Below are positions 11,100-22,495 of a DNA stretch of 64,000 nt, one piece after another; positions within the stretch are counted from its first letter, which is position 1, and the number at the start of each line of letters is the position of its first letter. Below the pieces are notes generated by a model. That model was given only the letters and a program-made list of their open reading frames with translations. It was not told the DNA's origin and did no database searches. Location of the stretch: the NCBI GenBank assembly GCA_025403435.1, contig CM046350.1:5119512-5183511 (forward strand), in the 5' to 3' direction. The translations under genes and the position numbers were made by a program. This DNA is from Artocarpus heterophyllus. Lineage: Eukaryota; Streptophyta; Magnoliopsida; Rosales; Moraceae.

Positions 11100-14000
11100 G
11101 AACTTACAAGCGAAAGCTCGTTAAAAATTCGTTCACGCTGTAGGTAGTCTTATGGGTGACCAGTAAGACCTGTTTAAAGGGCTCGGTATTGCGAAAGACA
11201 AATATAAAGATTTAGGTATGAATACAACTACAGTATGTTTCTGTTGCTCAAAGAAAATGTTTTTCTACTATTTGATATAGTGTTTTCAAAGTCTTAAGAA
11301 AATCAAAATTTTAAGAAATATTCTTAAAGTTTTAAGATATATTTTACGAAATGTTTTATATAATTATAAAGTTAAGTTTGAAGTTATAATTCAGATAATG
11401 TTTCTTATTAAGTTTTAAGAAACAATTTAAAATGGTTTTAAAGTCAAGTGTTGAGTAATGTCTCAACTTAAAATGCAACAGAAGTCGCAATAGCTTTTAA
11501 GTATGTTAAAAGGAAAAGAGAAAAAAATATTTCAGTATTTTTCTTATTAAGTAAGTAAGACTAATGTTTAAAATACGACGTTTAAGAAAGTTAAATGACT
11601 GCTCAAAAAGGAGGGCCGTCGTAAGAATATCTTATTTAACCCATAACCAAAAAAATTTAACAACCAAAATAGATTGAAGAGAAATATTCTTAGCCCCTTA
11701 AACTTTGTCGCTCTACAAACGGCTTCTATAGTGAAGGAATAGTAAACCCGAATGCAAAGACAATTGAGGAGCTTCAGTACTTCATAGCAATTTGTGTTTG
11801 TATGTGCATCATCTTCAAACTTGGGTTTTATGGTTCCAAACTTGAACAGTAGCGGTGTAAATCAAAGAGGCCCACTCTGAAGCAGTGCTCTCAGATTCAA
11901 CAATGGCTTTTTCTGTGTTATCTACAAAAGAATGGTGTACATGTTAATGCAAGCCAAACAACAATTTAATAAAGAGTGAATTGAAATATGACGTTTAACT
12001 AGGGCATCATTTGCCTTGGCGCATGATGAAGCGGTTGCAGCTAGCATGCCTTCTCTAGATTTTTAAATGATACGACATTATATTACGGCGCTTAACAAGA
12101 TTGTTAGAACTCATAACTTTAAATTGTCTACATTATAAAGCTTTATAAGTTACGGTGTTTGAACTCATTTTTTAAGAGAAATACCTAAATTAAGAAAAAT
12201 AAATAAATGAATAAAACACCTAAATGACCTTCTAGCAAAAGGAAAAAAAACCTAAACTGCCTACAATATACATTGATTTTTGGTCTATAAAAATCTGGTG
12301 ACCAAAAGTTGAAACTTTATTTGTTATTTATCTGTTAGAAATTCTACAGCATAAACTATCTTAAACTGTTTTAACCGTGAAATTAATTTTCAAATTTCTG
12401 ATTTACAAATAGGAGTAGTTTTTTGTCACACCGTAAATTTTAATGTTAAAAAATAATTACTCCAATGGCCAGAACTTTCCTTCTTTATTTTTAACAATTG
12501 AGGGAAATTATTTGTGAATTGCATAAGAACAATGACAAGGGCAAAGGGAAAAATTAGGGGGGAAAAAGAAGTCATTGTCTAGGTGAATGGATCTTACCTG
12601 AATTATTATTTGTTTTTTATGCTGAATTGTCGTTTACGTTAGCAAGTTGGTTTTTTTTTTTCCTGTTATTTTTTTGGGTCAGCTCTTATAAATAATGCTG
12701 AATTTAGGTTTTACTTGCTGTTGCATAATCTACACAGCTCCACCATTCCTAATTTCCTAAAATTATATTATAATCCCAAATGATAGAACATGTCCATAGC
12801 AATCTATCGACCTAGTCAAAATATAAGAAAAACTTGATAATCGAAAAGCATTTGAAGAAAAATAATGAAGCATAATCGACCAATACATTATTAACACAAA
12901 CATACAATGTTACTATTAAGTATTTATCTTCCAATTAAACAAAATAAATAGAAATTAGGAATCTCTCACAGGATAGTAGTAATTAGAGAAGTGTTCATTT
13001 TAAATTTGACCTCAAATAATAAAATTGTCTCACTGTGGCTCTTACAACTCAAAACAACAAAATTGTCTCAATCATCATAAATATCAACTCCAGTGTTTGT
13101 AATTTTAAAATTTTTAACCTGTGTGCTTGCTAAGAGACCCACGTATGATTAAAACCATTCAAAAACCACCCTTTTATCAATCAATCACGTGATTAAAGTC
13201 GTCAAATTGATGGGTCCATAATTTAAATACAAATTTATACCTTTTTTAGAGTGTTCGGTAAATGAATTTAAATACAGTGGTATATGAGAGCTTTATAATT
13301 ATTTTTATTTTATATTATAGCATGTAAAAGTTTGATATTGTCAGAAGTTTAAATCAATAAATTTAAACTCTTCTTCCAAACACAAGAAGTGTGTTTAAGA
13401 ATGTAATTTAAACTAATAAATTAGAACTAAAATACTATAACATGTAGCATGTTTTTGTTTTATATTATAGTATATAATAACTTTATACTGTAGCAATTAA
13501 AATTAATGTAGTGTTTGATAGACTCAGTTTTAACTTATCAGGTTTAAATCAAATAGTATAAAATTTTTACATGCTATAATATAAAAACAAAATTGTTACG
13601 TTATAAAATTTTTATATACTACGTCACTTTCATTCATAACTCACTTTCAACTGGCTTCTCAATATCAAACACCCTATAAATCGCCAAAGACAAGGATGAC
13701 TTTTCTGAGCAAAAGAGGGTCAATAAGCTTAGAAGAAGAGCAATTTGTTCTATTTTGAATCCAGTGGGGGGGGGAAAAGTTTGGAGGAAGAGAGTTTTGC
13801 TCATTTTAAATTCGGAGGAAAGGCTGGTTATGTTGGTAGGGAGAGTTTCGACCATACGGTTGCCGACATGGGTCGACACCGAAGTGGGCCCCACGTGCAT
13901 TTAATTGGAGCCGAGCCAGAAAAACGGGGCATCATTTCGCGGGTCTTTTTAACGATAAGTATTTATTGAATATGGACAGGCTGATTGCCCGATTCTTCAC

Positions 14001-15380
14001 TCTTTCTGACTTTGTGTCCGGTTTTTACGCCAGCACGTGATAAACAATGTCCAATCTCGAGGGGCAATATCGTCTTTTCGTATCAACCGCTCACAGCATC
14101 CATGGGTGTCGCATCATAATGCCCCGTGGGGCCCTCTGTTGACGAGTTGGAGGCGGAAGATTCCAAGCCAAAAATAAATAAATATAATAATGTCTGAGAG
14201 GAAAAAAAATAAAAGTTTTTTTAAAAATATAAATAAATAAAGGTGTTGGTGATGGGCAATTATTACTTTCTTGATTATTACTTTATGCAAGAAATGAGTA
14301 TCACGTGGTCGCGCCTTTTCCACTGATTTTCCCGTCTGGTGCGTCTTATAGTGAATCTTTGCTTGTTTTTTTTTTTATCCTTTGATTTGACACGTAGTAC
14401 TGTTTCCATTTTATTGGGTAAACGTACGTTAAGAACCGTGTTTTCCTTGGCCTCGTTTTGCAACTTTTGGGTCAGTAAAATAAAAGTTTACTACAGTATA
14501 GTTAGATGGATTGGTCCACCTATGAGGACACTTAAAGGAGCTTTCGTGTCAAACACTTCTATTCCTCTTATTAGATCATCTATAACACTCATAGTTACAT
14601 CTCTAACTTACTTATTTTCTAATAATTACTATACTTTAAAAATCACATTAATTTGACCAAGAATATCTCAACCCTTAATTATTAGAGTGTTGTAAATATT
14701 AGGCATCTTGCCTGGCGGAAAAGCTCCATATATAATTAGGGTATCCAAAAATATTACCATATATAGCACAAAATTTCTCCATCCATTTCTTCTAGTCGAG
14801 CTTATATGTTACAGTATTTTGGTTATAACTTGTAGTTTTAACTATATTCTTAAATACTTTTTCTCATTGATAGGAAGAACTATTTTCATCATTGTGGGAT
14901 TAGGATCTTATTATACATAAATTGGGTCTCAGTCTAATATATAATATACTTTTTAGAATGTAATTTGTTGTTTTGTTAGTAGCTCGGTTGTAACGCTATA
15001 GAGTTAAATAGAATCACTTTATTGATAGACTATTATTTTAGCTTTAGATTAAATTCTTAACAGTATAATATGTGATACTTATATTAAAAATATACAACGC
15101 GCGACATAAGATTGATTTCAGTCCTACATCAACTCATTAAAAATTTTAATCTAACCATGAAAACTAAAGCTTCTTCCTGTGAGAAAAAAAAGGCAATTAC
15201 TGTAACATAAATTTTGACAAAATAACATGAATTCAAAAAGAAAAGAAAGAAAATTTTGTAACGAATTTGTAAATTATTTTAAAAACATAAAGGCAACTAT
15301 TTCTTTAACTAAATATTATAAAAGAGTCTTTTAAGGTAAAATAATTAATTTTATAAGAATTTTAATATCGATATAAGAAG
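11100..15380. other. spacer with MITE remnants, no supported gene
   Basis: Apart from the fragment at 11815-12060, I see no coding sequence. Remnants of the small TIR family lie at about 13245-13385 and 13425-13650 ('agtatataataactttatactgtagcaa', 'ttgatagactcagttttaact'). The stretch 13800-14110 is less AT-rich and low-copy in appearance, but its frames (for example 13634-13900 on the minus strand) show no known motif. Confidence 0.4.
11815..12060 (-). pseudogene. unrecognised exon-like fragment
   Basis: On the minus strand an open stretch at 12000-12060 (…REGMLAATASSCAKANDAL) ends at a GT. A second one at 11815-11921 follows a TTTTGTAG acceptor, reads NTEKAIVESESTASEWASL… and ends in TGA. 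The amino-acid composition is protein-like rather than AT-rich noise. The two pieces do not join in a compatible phase at the visible sites, and no start exon is found. I cannot name a family. It may be a captured or decayed 3' gene end. Confidence 0.22.
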
Positions 15381-15381
15381 T

Positions 15382-15814
15382 GTTGTCAGGCCATCGAGAA
15401 GGCCCAAATCAACTGTTGGGCCCATGAAGGCGCTAAATTGACCTTGGGCCATTTCGCCTTAGTGGTTCCTTAAACATGCGTATATCAAACAATACTCGAG
15501 GAAGATGACATGGGAAACCACGTTTAATATTTGAGTTAAAGATCTCCAGTATGGCTTTAAGCACTCAACGTTTTCAAAATATATGTGATTCCATATCTGC
15601 AAAAGAGATAAGCTCAATATAAGATCTTGTCAAAGTCAAAAAGCCAATTAAATAGAAAATTTACTTATATTTTAATTTAAACTTCGCTAAAGGATTGAAA
15701 TACGACCGACCTAGTAAACTATAAATAGAGGCCGGTCTTAAAAGGTAGCTTCAAGTTCAGGTCTTGGCAAAAACCTTAACACTAGTTTTGTAATCAGTTT
15801 TTTCATAGTGAAAC
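15382..15814 (+). mobile_element. LTR-like remnant with TATA box
   Basis: The stretch starts TGTTGTCAGGCC and ends GTGAAACA, with a strong TATA box (CTATAAATAGAGG at about 15720) two-thirds of the way along, as expected for an LTR read on the plus strand. No target duplication or primer-binding site is found, and the inverted long repeat begins only a few bases later, so the limits are tentative. Confidence 0.33.
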
Positions 15815-15822
15815 ACCCCTTA

Positions 15823-18330
15823 TGTCACAACCCACCTTTTTACAGGCTGTGGTTTAATATTTTCCTTACTTACATATCTATAAAAATCTTGAAAAATACT
15901 TTTTTTTCAATAAATATATTACACATACATACGAAAACTCTTTTTATACTTATATCTATAGCTACACAAACAACTTTCGTTTTAAAACATCACGTACTTA
16001 GCATGTCCAAAAGAGGTTGTCTCACTTAACCGCATTATATCATTTATACATCAGGATCCAAAATAACCTAAAATACATAGCAACTGAAACATATCTGTGA
16101 CGGTATCTACACCCTGGTCTGCAAGTGCTCATATTCCCCCGCCAACTCATCAGTGTGTTCATGCTAACCTTCTAGTGGAAATTCTGACAGCATGAAATAA
16201 CTAGGTGAGCTTATGCTCAGTAAGTTCAAACATAGCCCACGTGAATCTTATACTAATATGCATGATCTATTTATGTTTTCTTACGAACATTCCTTATTAT
16301 TGTTATATATTTTCTTTCATTAGGGCCCAAGTGCTTGTACCATATGTGTACATAGGTCTTCGTAACACCGAGACTACAACATAACTTTAACTTTAAACTC
16401 CCTTTTACTTCGGGAGCTGATACGACACTTTCCTTAGTTCTGGTGTTTCATTTACCAGTCTAGTTATTTAGTTATCATACCATGTAAAACAATATATGTA
16501 CATACTATGTGCGAAAACATTTACACTTTTCAATTGTATAGCACACATAGGCATGTTTACATAAATACACTATACCCTTAAACCTACTCTTTCATACTTT
16601 AGATGAGTTTAGAACTTACTTGTTTTTGCTGCTATTAAAATCATCATCGAGATTCCTTTGTTACTCGTCTAATGACCTGTTTTGCCAATTCTCACTATTA
16701 GCCAAATCATCGCTATTTATTTATACGTCAATAAGGTATACTTTTTTATTACTATTTTGGAATACTTTTTTGATTACTTAAAGTTCGACTGTCCTCTTGT
16801 TTTTTCTCTATCGTATACATTTCCAGGTCCATACTGCCCATTTAATGAAAAATGACGTTTTTACCCTCGATGGGTCGCTTTGAATTTCTAAGCTCGAATT
16901 GGCTAATTTAACGTGAAACGTCGCTCATTAGCATGAAAACAAGTGTTTAGGGCATCAGATTACTAGTTTGAAATAAAAGTTTAAGCTAAACAAAACTTTA
17001 CAATTTTATTCCTCATTTGAAAATTTTTGACAATTTTTCCCCATGACCAAAAATAATATTTTTAAACCATTAGTTTCCATTTTTCAAACGGATCAAATTT
17101 TCTTAGAGTACCATACTCTAATTTTTTTTTTTTGTAAAATGATGTTTTTGCCCCTAAAATATTTTTCAACTTTAACAATTTTTTATAAAATTTATATCTC
17201 ACAACCGAAGGCGTTTTCGACTAACCGTTCGCGATTCCTAACAATTTCATTGAGATCTACAACTTTCATGTTTTAACTTTTTCAAAATTTCCATTGGAAA
17301 AGGGAGTTTTTGGTCTCTTTTAATTCTGTAGAGAATAATTTTTTTTTTTTGCAATTTAGTCCCTAGGGTAATTTTGTAAAAGTCTGCTTTAACACAATAC
17401 CGCCATTGTTTTAAGCAATTTCCAAAACCTCTCTAACAAATAATCTTGCTTGAAAATGTTAAACTTCATTCCTTTAAGAAATTACTCAAACTTTGAAATT
17501 TTTACTAAATTTCAAAACTATACCAAACCTTAAGCACTTAACCGCCAATTACACCAGTCATCACCATCACCATCACCCACTTAAAAATTACATAAACATG
17601 TCATAGTCCAACATAAATAATTACATGCCTTACTTGGAAAACAAAACAACAAAGTTAAAACAAGCAACCATAAATCCAAGATTAAGGGCTAGGCTTTTAC
17701 CAAGGAGAAAAGTGATGAGCTTGTGCACCTTTCTCACTTTGATAATGCCAACTTCCTAGGCATATTCCATAACCAATAAAACTTTTGTTAAACTCCCTTC
17801 AAACCCAAGGAAAACCTAGAAAACTTCAAGAAAAGTTTGAATCTTACCTTAAAAATTAAGAAAACCTTGAGTTTAAGACTTGGTCTTACTTGGAACTTAC
17901 TTGAAAGTGGTTATATGAAGGAATTGGTTTTCAACAAAATTGGGAGAGTGAGTCTATAGAGCAGCCGAATATGGATGGGAGAGAAGTAAAAAAAAAAAGA
18001 AAAGAAAGTGACTTGTTTAAGCTTTTAATAAAGCTTATCTCATTTTGGGTTTAAAGTGGTGAGTCACCACTTAGTGATAATTAGGGGGAAAATTGGCCTT
18101 TTGCAATTGGGCCACGTTAGTGAATGTGGTGGCTCAATTAAAATTCCCAAAGTGTCCCCCATGGTGGGACCCCTAAAATTTAACACAGTATAATTTTTTT
18201 CTACACAGTATTTTTTTTATGCTGTTAGGGTGAAACTATTGGAAAACATATTCTTATACTATATAGAATATCCTATCTATTCTTCGGTCAACTTTTGGAG
18301 TCAAAACACAGTATTTTCTATATCTATGTT
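15823..18330 (-). repeat. long non-coding repeat, copy 2 (inverted relative of 7.9-10.8 kb)
   Basis: Read on the minus strand this stretch follows copy 1 in order, with the anchors listed there, and ends GGGTTGTGACA at 15823, a plausible LTR end. It contains 'gaacttactgagcataagctcacc' (minus strand, about 16200-16225), a phrase typical of LTR ends in large plant Ty3-type elements. No coding sequence is present. Identity to copy 1 is low and patchy, so both are old. Confidence 0.4.
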
Positions 18331-19023
18331 TTTACCTTAGCAGTGTACTTACACTGCGTTGAACTCCTTTTATGTTGTTTTAAGGTTTTGATACACTTTT
18401 CTACTTTATTTTGATATTAATCACCCATTAATTTATACTACAACATTATAATTAATTGTTATATAAAATTCATTTTATGGATATTATTTACAATTTTTTG
18501 AGCTTTTAAGCTCACAAACTTTGTATTTAGTAATATCCAACATCGTGTTAAGTTGATTATAAAATTTCCTACTAACATTGTTTATTATACATTATCGTAA
18601 TTTTTACAAAAATACGATTTATAAAAGTAAATTTATTAATTAAATCTAATTAAATATTAGATTTTATTAATGCATTTTCCTTGGCCATTACAACTTACCC
18701 CTTAGAAAACCCATGGACTTAGACTTCAAATGAGGTGAACCACCATAAAAACTTTGTGTGTTGTTGTTATTCTCTTTGTTGCTTAATCATTTATTCATAT
18801 AAGATTTTAGCATGGTGAAGAATTCAAAACAGATACTTATGTAACGAGTTTTATCTATTAAGAAAAAGTATAAAAAATGAATATAACAAACATTCTTCAT
18901 CTTAATTATTATTTAAAAATGCGACGAATTATTTGCCAATGTTTTTCTTTCTCCTCTTAAGGAAAAAAATTATTGTCTATTTGATCTGTATGATTATCGT
19001 CTCTCTCTCTCTTAAGGAAAATA

Positions 19024-19785
19024 TGTTGGGGAATTAGGCGACTCCTAATTCCAAGGATCGCAAGAACGAACAATTGCAGAAAATAAATAGGAGAAAAGAA
19101 GAAAAAGAGACACCAAATTTTTATACAGGTTCGTCCAAAATTGAGACTACGTCCTGTTTCTGCCGCTTACAGATTCCACTATGATGAAGGAGATTACAGA
19201 TTACAAGAGCAGTTTCTCACACACTCACAAATTGTGCTTACCAAAACTCTCTTCTATCTAACACCCAATGGGAATTTTTCTTCTCTTAAGGATGGAGCTC
19301 TCAAGAACTTTTGTCTCTCACAAAATTATGCCACTCACAATTTTCACACACACAACCCTAGCCACCTTGTGTCTATTTATAACCAAAGGAGGAGAAAATA
19401 GCAACTAATGGGAAACCCTAGTGGTTTTCCGTTTTTGGGACCTTTGAATTCGACTTTGATTCAAAACACATCGCGCAGCACAGCGCGTCAGCGCCGCGGC
19501 CCTCGTTTCGAGCGCCGCGGCACTCCCCTGCGGCGCCTAGGCGCTCACCACTCGACGCCTCGGCGTAAAACCCTTGGCGCCTAGGCGCTTGCCACATCGC
19601 GCCTAGGCGCAATTCACCTGGCGCCTAGGCGCTCTCCTTATGGCGCCTAGGCGCCCTCATCCCAGCGCCGCGACGCTCTTCTGCCAGAGCCGCGGCGCTT
19701 GCTCTCTGCCTTTGAGGACGCATTTTTCTCCCTTTTCCTTCCTTTTGCTGGGTTGTCTACTTGATTTGGCTCCATATCTGCAACA
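19024..19785 (-). repeat. 3' LTR of the young Copia element
   Basis: The LTR is 762 bp. On the minus strand it carries the 22-bp palindrome array (about 19490-19700), then a TATA box (TTATAAATAG, complement of 19373-19382), so the array lies in U3 about 110-320 bp upstream of TATA. The palindromes in this copy are slightly more damaged than those of the other LTR. Confidence 0.93.
19490..19700. repeat. 22-bp-period array of GC palindromes in the LTR U3
   Basis: Palindromic blocks start at 19490, 19511, 19532, 19554, 19576, 19598, 19620, 19642, 19664 and 19686: two steps of 21 bp, then 22 bp throughout. Five are perfect GCGCCTAGGCGC. Others have a CGCG centre (GCGCCGCGG...) or symmetrical arm changes (ACGCC...GGCGT). 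The 8-10 bp spacers differ between units, so the palindrome and not the unit is conserved. The same array is at about 22963-23170 in the other LTR. Confidence 0.9.
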
Positions 19786-19863
19786 ATCTCCCACTTGGAG
19801 ACTAATCAATTCACCATGTCTCCCACTGCAGCGGCAACGACTTCTCATGCTTCATGAAGAAGT

Positions 19864-22461
19864 CTAACTGAAGTTCTCGATCGAATCCATCTTGGTGAGC
19901 ATATCTCTGGATCCTTTTACCACCCACCTTGCCTTATACCGCTTGCTGCCAGCACTTTTATCTTTTGCCCGGTATACCCTCTTGTTGTGCAAGGACTTTT
20001 TACCCTGTGGTAACTTTGCCAGTTGCCATGTCCGATCCAACTCGTCCCTCATGGCTAACTCCCACTTGACCGAATCTCCAGCCTCCACGGCTTCATCTAA
20101 GCTCTCTGGCTTACCTTTGTCGGTCAACAAGATGTAATGCAGAGTAGTGGAGTATCTCTGTGGTGGTCTGATTGTCCTGCTAGACCTCCTGACTGGTGTG
20201 GCAGGAGTCCTCTGGTTTCCTTCTGGAGCTATGTTTTCCTGGTCTTCAACCTCTGGATTTTGCACTTCCACTTCAGGCAGATCCTTCAATGGAATCACCT
20301 CAGGCTTCTTATCTTCAGAACCTGAACCCCTGGAGTCCGTGCTGTCTCTGTCCTTGTACAGAACACCTTCGTTGAAGATCACATCCTTGCTCCTGATAAT
20401 CTTCCGACTTTGGTCATCCCAGAGACGATAACCAAACTCAAGTCCGCCATAGCCAACCAGAAAACACTTCTTTGACTTGGCATCCAGTTTACTTCTAGCA
20501 GCAAAATCAATGTGTGCATAGAAAACACAACCAAACACTCTCAAGTAAGAGAGATCAACCTGTCTATGGCTCCATACTTCTTCTGGTAGCTTGAACTTCA
20601 GCAGTGTGGATGGACTTCTGTTTATCAGATGAGCGGCTGTGTTAATTGCCTCAGCCCAAAACATCTTTGGCAGCCCTGCATGCAACCTCATGCTTCTGGC
20701 ACGCTCGTTTAAAGTCCTGTTCATCCTCTCAGCTACCCCATTCTGTTGTGGTTTCCCTGTAATGGTCTTCCTCATCTTTATCTCATTCTCAGCACAGTAC
20801 CGCCTGAAATCTTCACCTAGGTACTCTCCCCCATTGTTAGACTGCAAGCACTTCACCTTCAAATCTGTCTCGTTCTCCACCATGGCTTTCCATCTCTTGA
20901 AAGCATCGAACACATCAGATTTGTTTTTCAGAAAGTAAACCCATACATTCCTGCTTGAGTCATCAATGAACGTCACATAGTAGTTTGCGCCACCAAGGGA
21001 AGTCACTGGCGCAGGCCCCCACACATCTGTGTGAACTAGCTCCAATCTCCTGGACTTAAGCTCTCTACCCATCTTTGAGAAACTGACTCTCTTCTGTTTA
21101 CCAAAGATGCAGGCTTCACACAAACTGTGATCAACAGTTTTCAAACCCTGCAGTTTTCCTTTGCAGTGAAGCACCTTCATACCCTTCTCACTCATGTGAC
21201 CGAGCCTATAATGCCATAGCTCAGTATTGGCAGCAGAATCAGCAACTGCTAGGGTATCTCTACAACTAGAGTTCATGTAGAGAGTTTCAGCCTTGCGTCC
21301 CCGAGCAACAACCATCGCTCCTTTCGTGACTTTCCAACCTCCACAATTGAAGGTTACTTTATGTCCATCATCATCCAGTTGCCCCACCGAAATCAAGTTG
21401 CGCATTAATTTAGGAACATGTCTCACCTTATGAATCTTCCATACCGACCCATTAGGCATTTTTAAACTGACATCTCCAATGCCAACTATATCCAAAGGTT
21501 CTCCATCAGCGAGATAAACCTTACCATGATTTCCAGCAACGTAGTTCTCCAGGACATGACGATGTGCTGTGGTGTGGAATGATGCTCCTGAGTCTATCAC
21601 CCACGAATCAAAAGAACTGTCGACAGACAAGATTAAGGCATCCTGTTGCTCTTCAGTGGCGGCGTTGGCTTCATCATTAGTCTTGTCTTCATTCTTCCTT
21701 GGAGCCCTGCAGTTCTTTTTCAAGTGGCCCGTCTTCCCACAGTTCCAACACTCCATGGTCCTACCATTCCTTGAATTGCTTCTCCCATTCCTCGACTTGC
21801 CTCTCCTGCCATTATCCCTGTTGGATTGCCTGTCAAGTTTCCTGCCCCTATTATCAACATTAAGGGCCGAGTTCGACGAAGAGGCTTCTCCTGAGTCCTT
21901 CCTGCGAACTTCTTCCGCCAGAATATAATTTCTGACATCAACAAACTTCAATTTTGCACTCCCAAGAGAATTCGTAATGGCCACCCTCATGGGTTCCCAG
22001 CTATTCGGTAACGAGGCCAAGAGGATTAGAGCATTGATCTCATCATCAAATTTAATCTCTACCGAGACCAATTGGTTTAGGACGGTGTTGAAACTGTTCA
22101 GGTGCTCTACCACCGAGGCACCTTCAGGCATCTTTAAATTAAAGAGCTTCTTCATGAGATGTACCTTGTTGTTGGCTGAGGGCTTCTCATACATCTCTGA
22201 CAGAGCCTTCATCATCCCTGCTGTAGTGGTCTCCTTCGCAACGTTGTGGGCAACATTCTTTGACAAAGTCAAACGGATCACACCGAGTACCTGTCTATCA
22301 AGGAGACTCCACTCCTCATCCTTCATGCCTTCGGGCTTATTACCCAAGGGCAAGTGCAGTTTCCTGCTGTATAGGTAGTCCTCTACTTGCATCCTCCAAT
22401 AGGAAAAATCTGAACCATCAAATTTGGTGATGCCGGCGGCCATACCTTCTTCTCCAGTCAT
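19864..22461 (-). CDS. Copia GAG-protease-integrase polyprotein, RT/RNase H deleted
   Basis: One open frame of 865 residues. In order it shows: a Copia GAG domain (about 10-200); a CCHC zinc knuckle CWNCGKTGHLKKNC (238-251); the aspartic protease motif DSGA (290-293); the integrase HHCC zinc site (H417/H422, C448/C451); and the integrase core with D479, N542 and E578 in exact D-x62-D-x35-E spacing, where 542 should be Asp (SDNGGE normally, here SNNGGE). After the integrase C-terminal region, the frame reaches the first conserved block of reverse transcriptase (KARWVVKG). It then jumps to RDMLTKMDSIENFS and stops; MLTK resembles the tail after Copia RNase H. A full polyprotein would be about 1,300 residues. 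The frame could still yield GAG and protease, but not an active RT, and probably not an active integrase. Confidence 0.92.
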   Translation of the reverse strand: MTGEEGMAAGITKFDGSDFSYWRMQVEDYLYSRKLHLPLGNKPEGMKDEEWSLLDRQVLGVIRLTLSKNVAHNVAKETTTAGMMKALSEMYEKPSANNKVHLMKKLFNLKMPEGASVVEHLNSFNTVLNQLVSVEIKFDDEINALILLASLPNSWEPMRVAITNSLGSAKLKFVDVRNYILAEEVRRKDSGEASSSNSALNVDNRGRKLDRQSNRDNGRRGKSRNGRSNSRNGRTMECWNCGKTGHLKKNCRAPRKNEDKTNDEANAATEEQQDALILSVDSSFDSWVIDSGASFHTTAHRHVLENYVAGNHGKVYLADGEPLDIVGIGDVSLKMPNGSVWKIHKVRHVPKLMRNLISVGQLDDDGHKVTFNCGGWKVTKGAMVVARGRKAETLYMNSSCRDTLAVADSAANTELWHYRLGHMSEKGMKVLHCKGKLQGLKTVDHSLCEACIFGKQKRVSFSKMGRELKSRRLELVHTDVWGPAPVTSLGGANYYVTFIDDSSRNVWVYFLKNKSDVFDAFKRWKAMVENETDLKVKCLQSNNGGEYLGEDFRRYCAENEIKMRKTITGKPQQNGVAERMNRTLNERARSMRLHAGLPKMFWAEAINTAAHLINRSPSTLLKFKLPEEVWSHRQVDLSYLRVFGCVFYAHIDFAARSKLDAKSKKCFLVGYGGLEFGYRLWDDQSRKIIRSKDVIFNEGVLYKDRDSTDSRGSGSEDKKPEVIPLKDLPEVEVQNPEVEDQENIAPEGNQRTPATPVRRSSRTIRPPQRYSTTLHYILLTDKGKPESLDEAVEAGDSVKWELAMRDELDRTWQLAKLPQGKKSLHNKRVYRAKDKSAGSKRYKARWVVKGSRDMLTKMDSIENFS

Positions 22462-22481
22462 CGTTCTTGATTAAAACCTCC

Positions 22482-22495
22482 GCTTTGATACCAGT
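22482..22495 (-). other. primer-binding site of the young Copia element
   Basis: On the minus strand TGGTATCAAAGC follows the 5' LTR after a two-base spacer. It matches the common plant initiator-Met tRNA site (TGGTATCAGAGC) with one change. Confidence 0.8.

Noticed and set aside
13634..13969. Overlapping frames on both strands in less AT-rich DNA
   Set aside because: Neither translation has a recognisable motif, and composition alone does not support a gene.
19490..19700. Regular palindromic repeats with variable spacers look at first like a CRISPR array
   Set aside because: The DNA is plant nuclear, the spacers are only 8-10 bp, there are no cas genes, and the array is inside a retrotransposon LTR and duplicated in its partner LTR.
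21569..22378. Plus-strand frames of 119 and 133 codons within the young Copia element
   Set aside because: They are shadows of the minus-strand polyprotein, with no independent motif.
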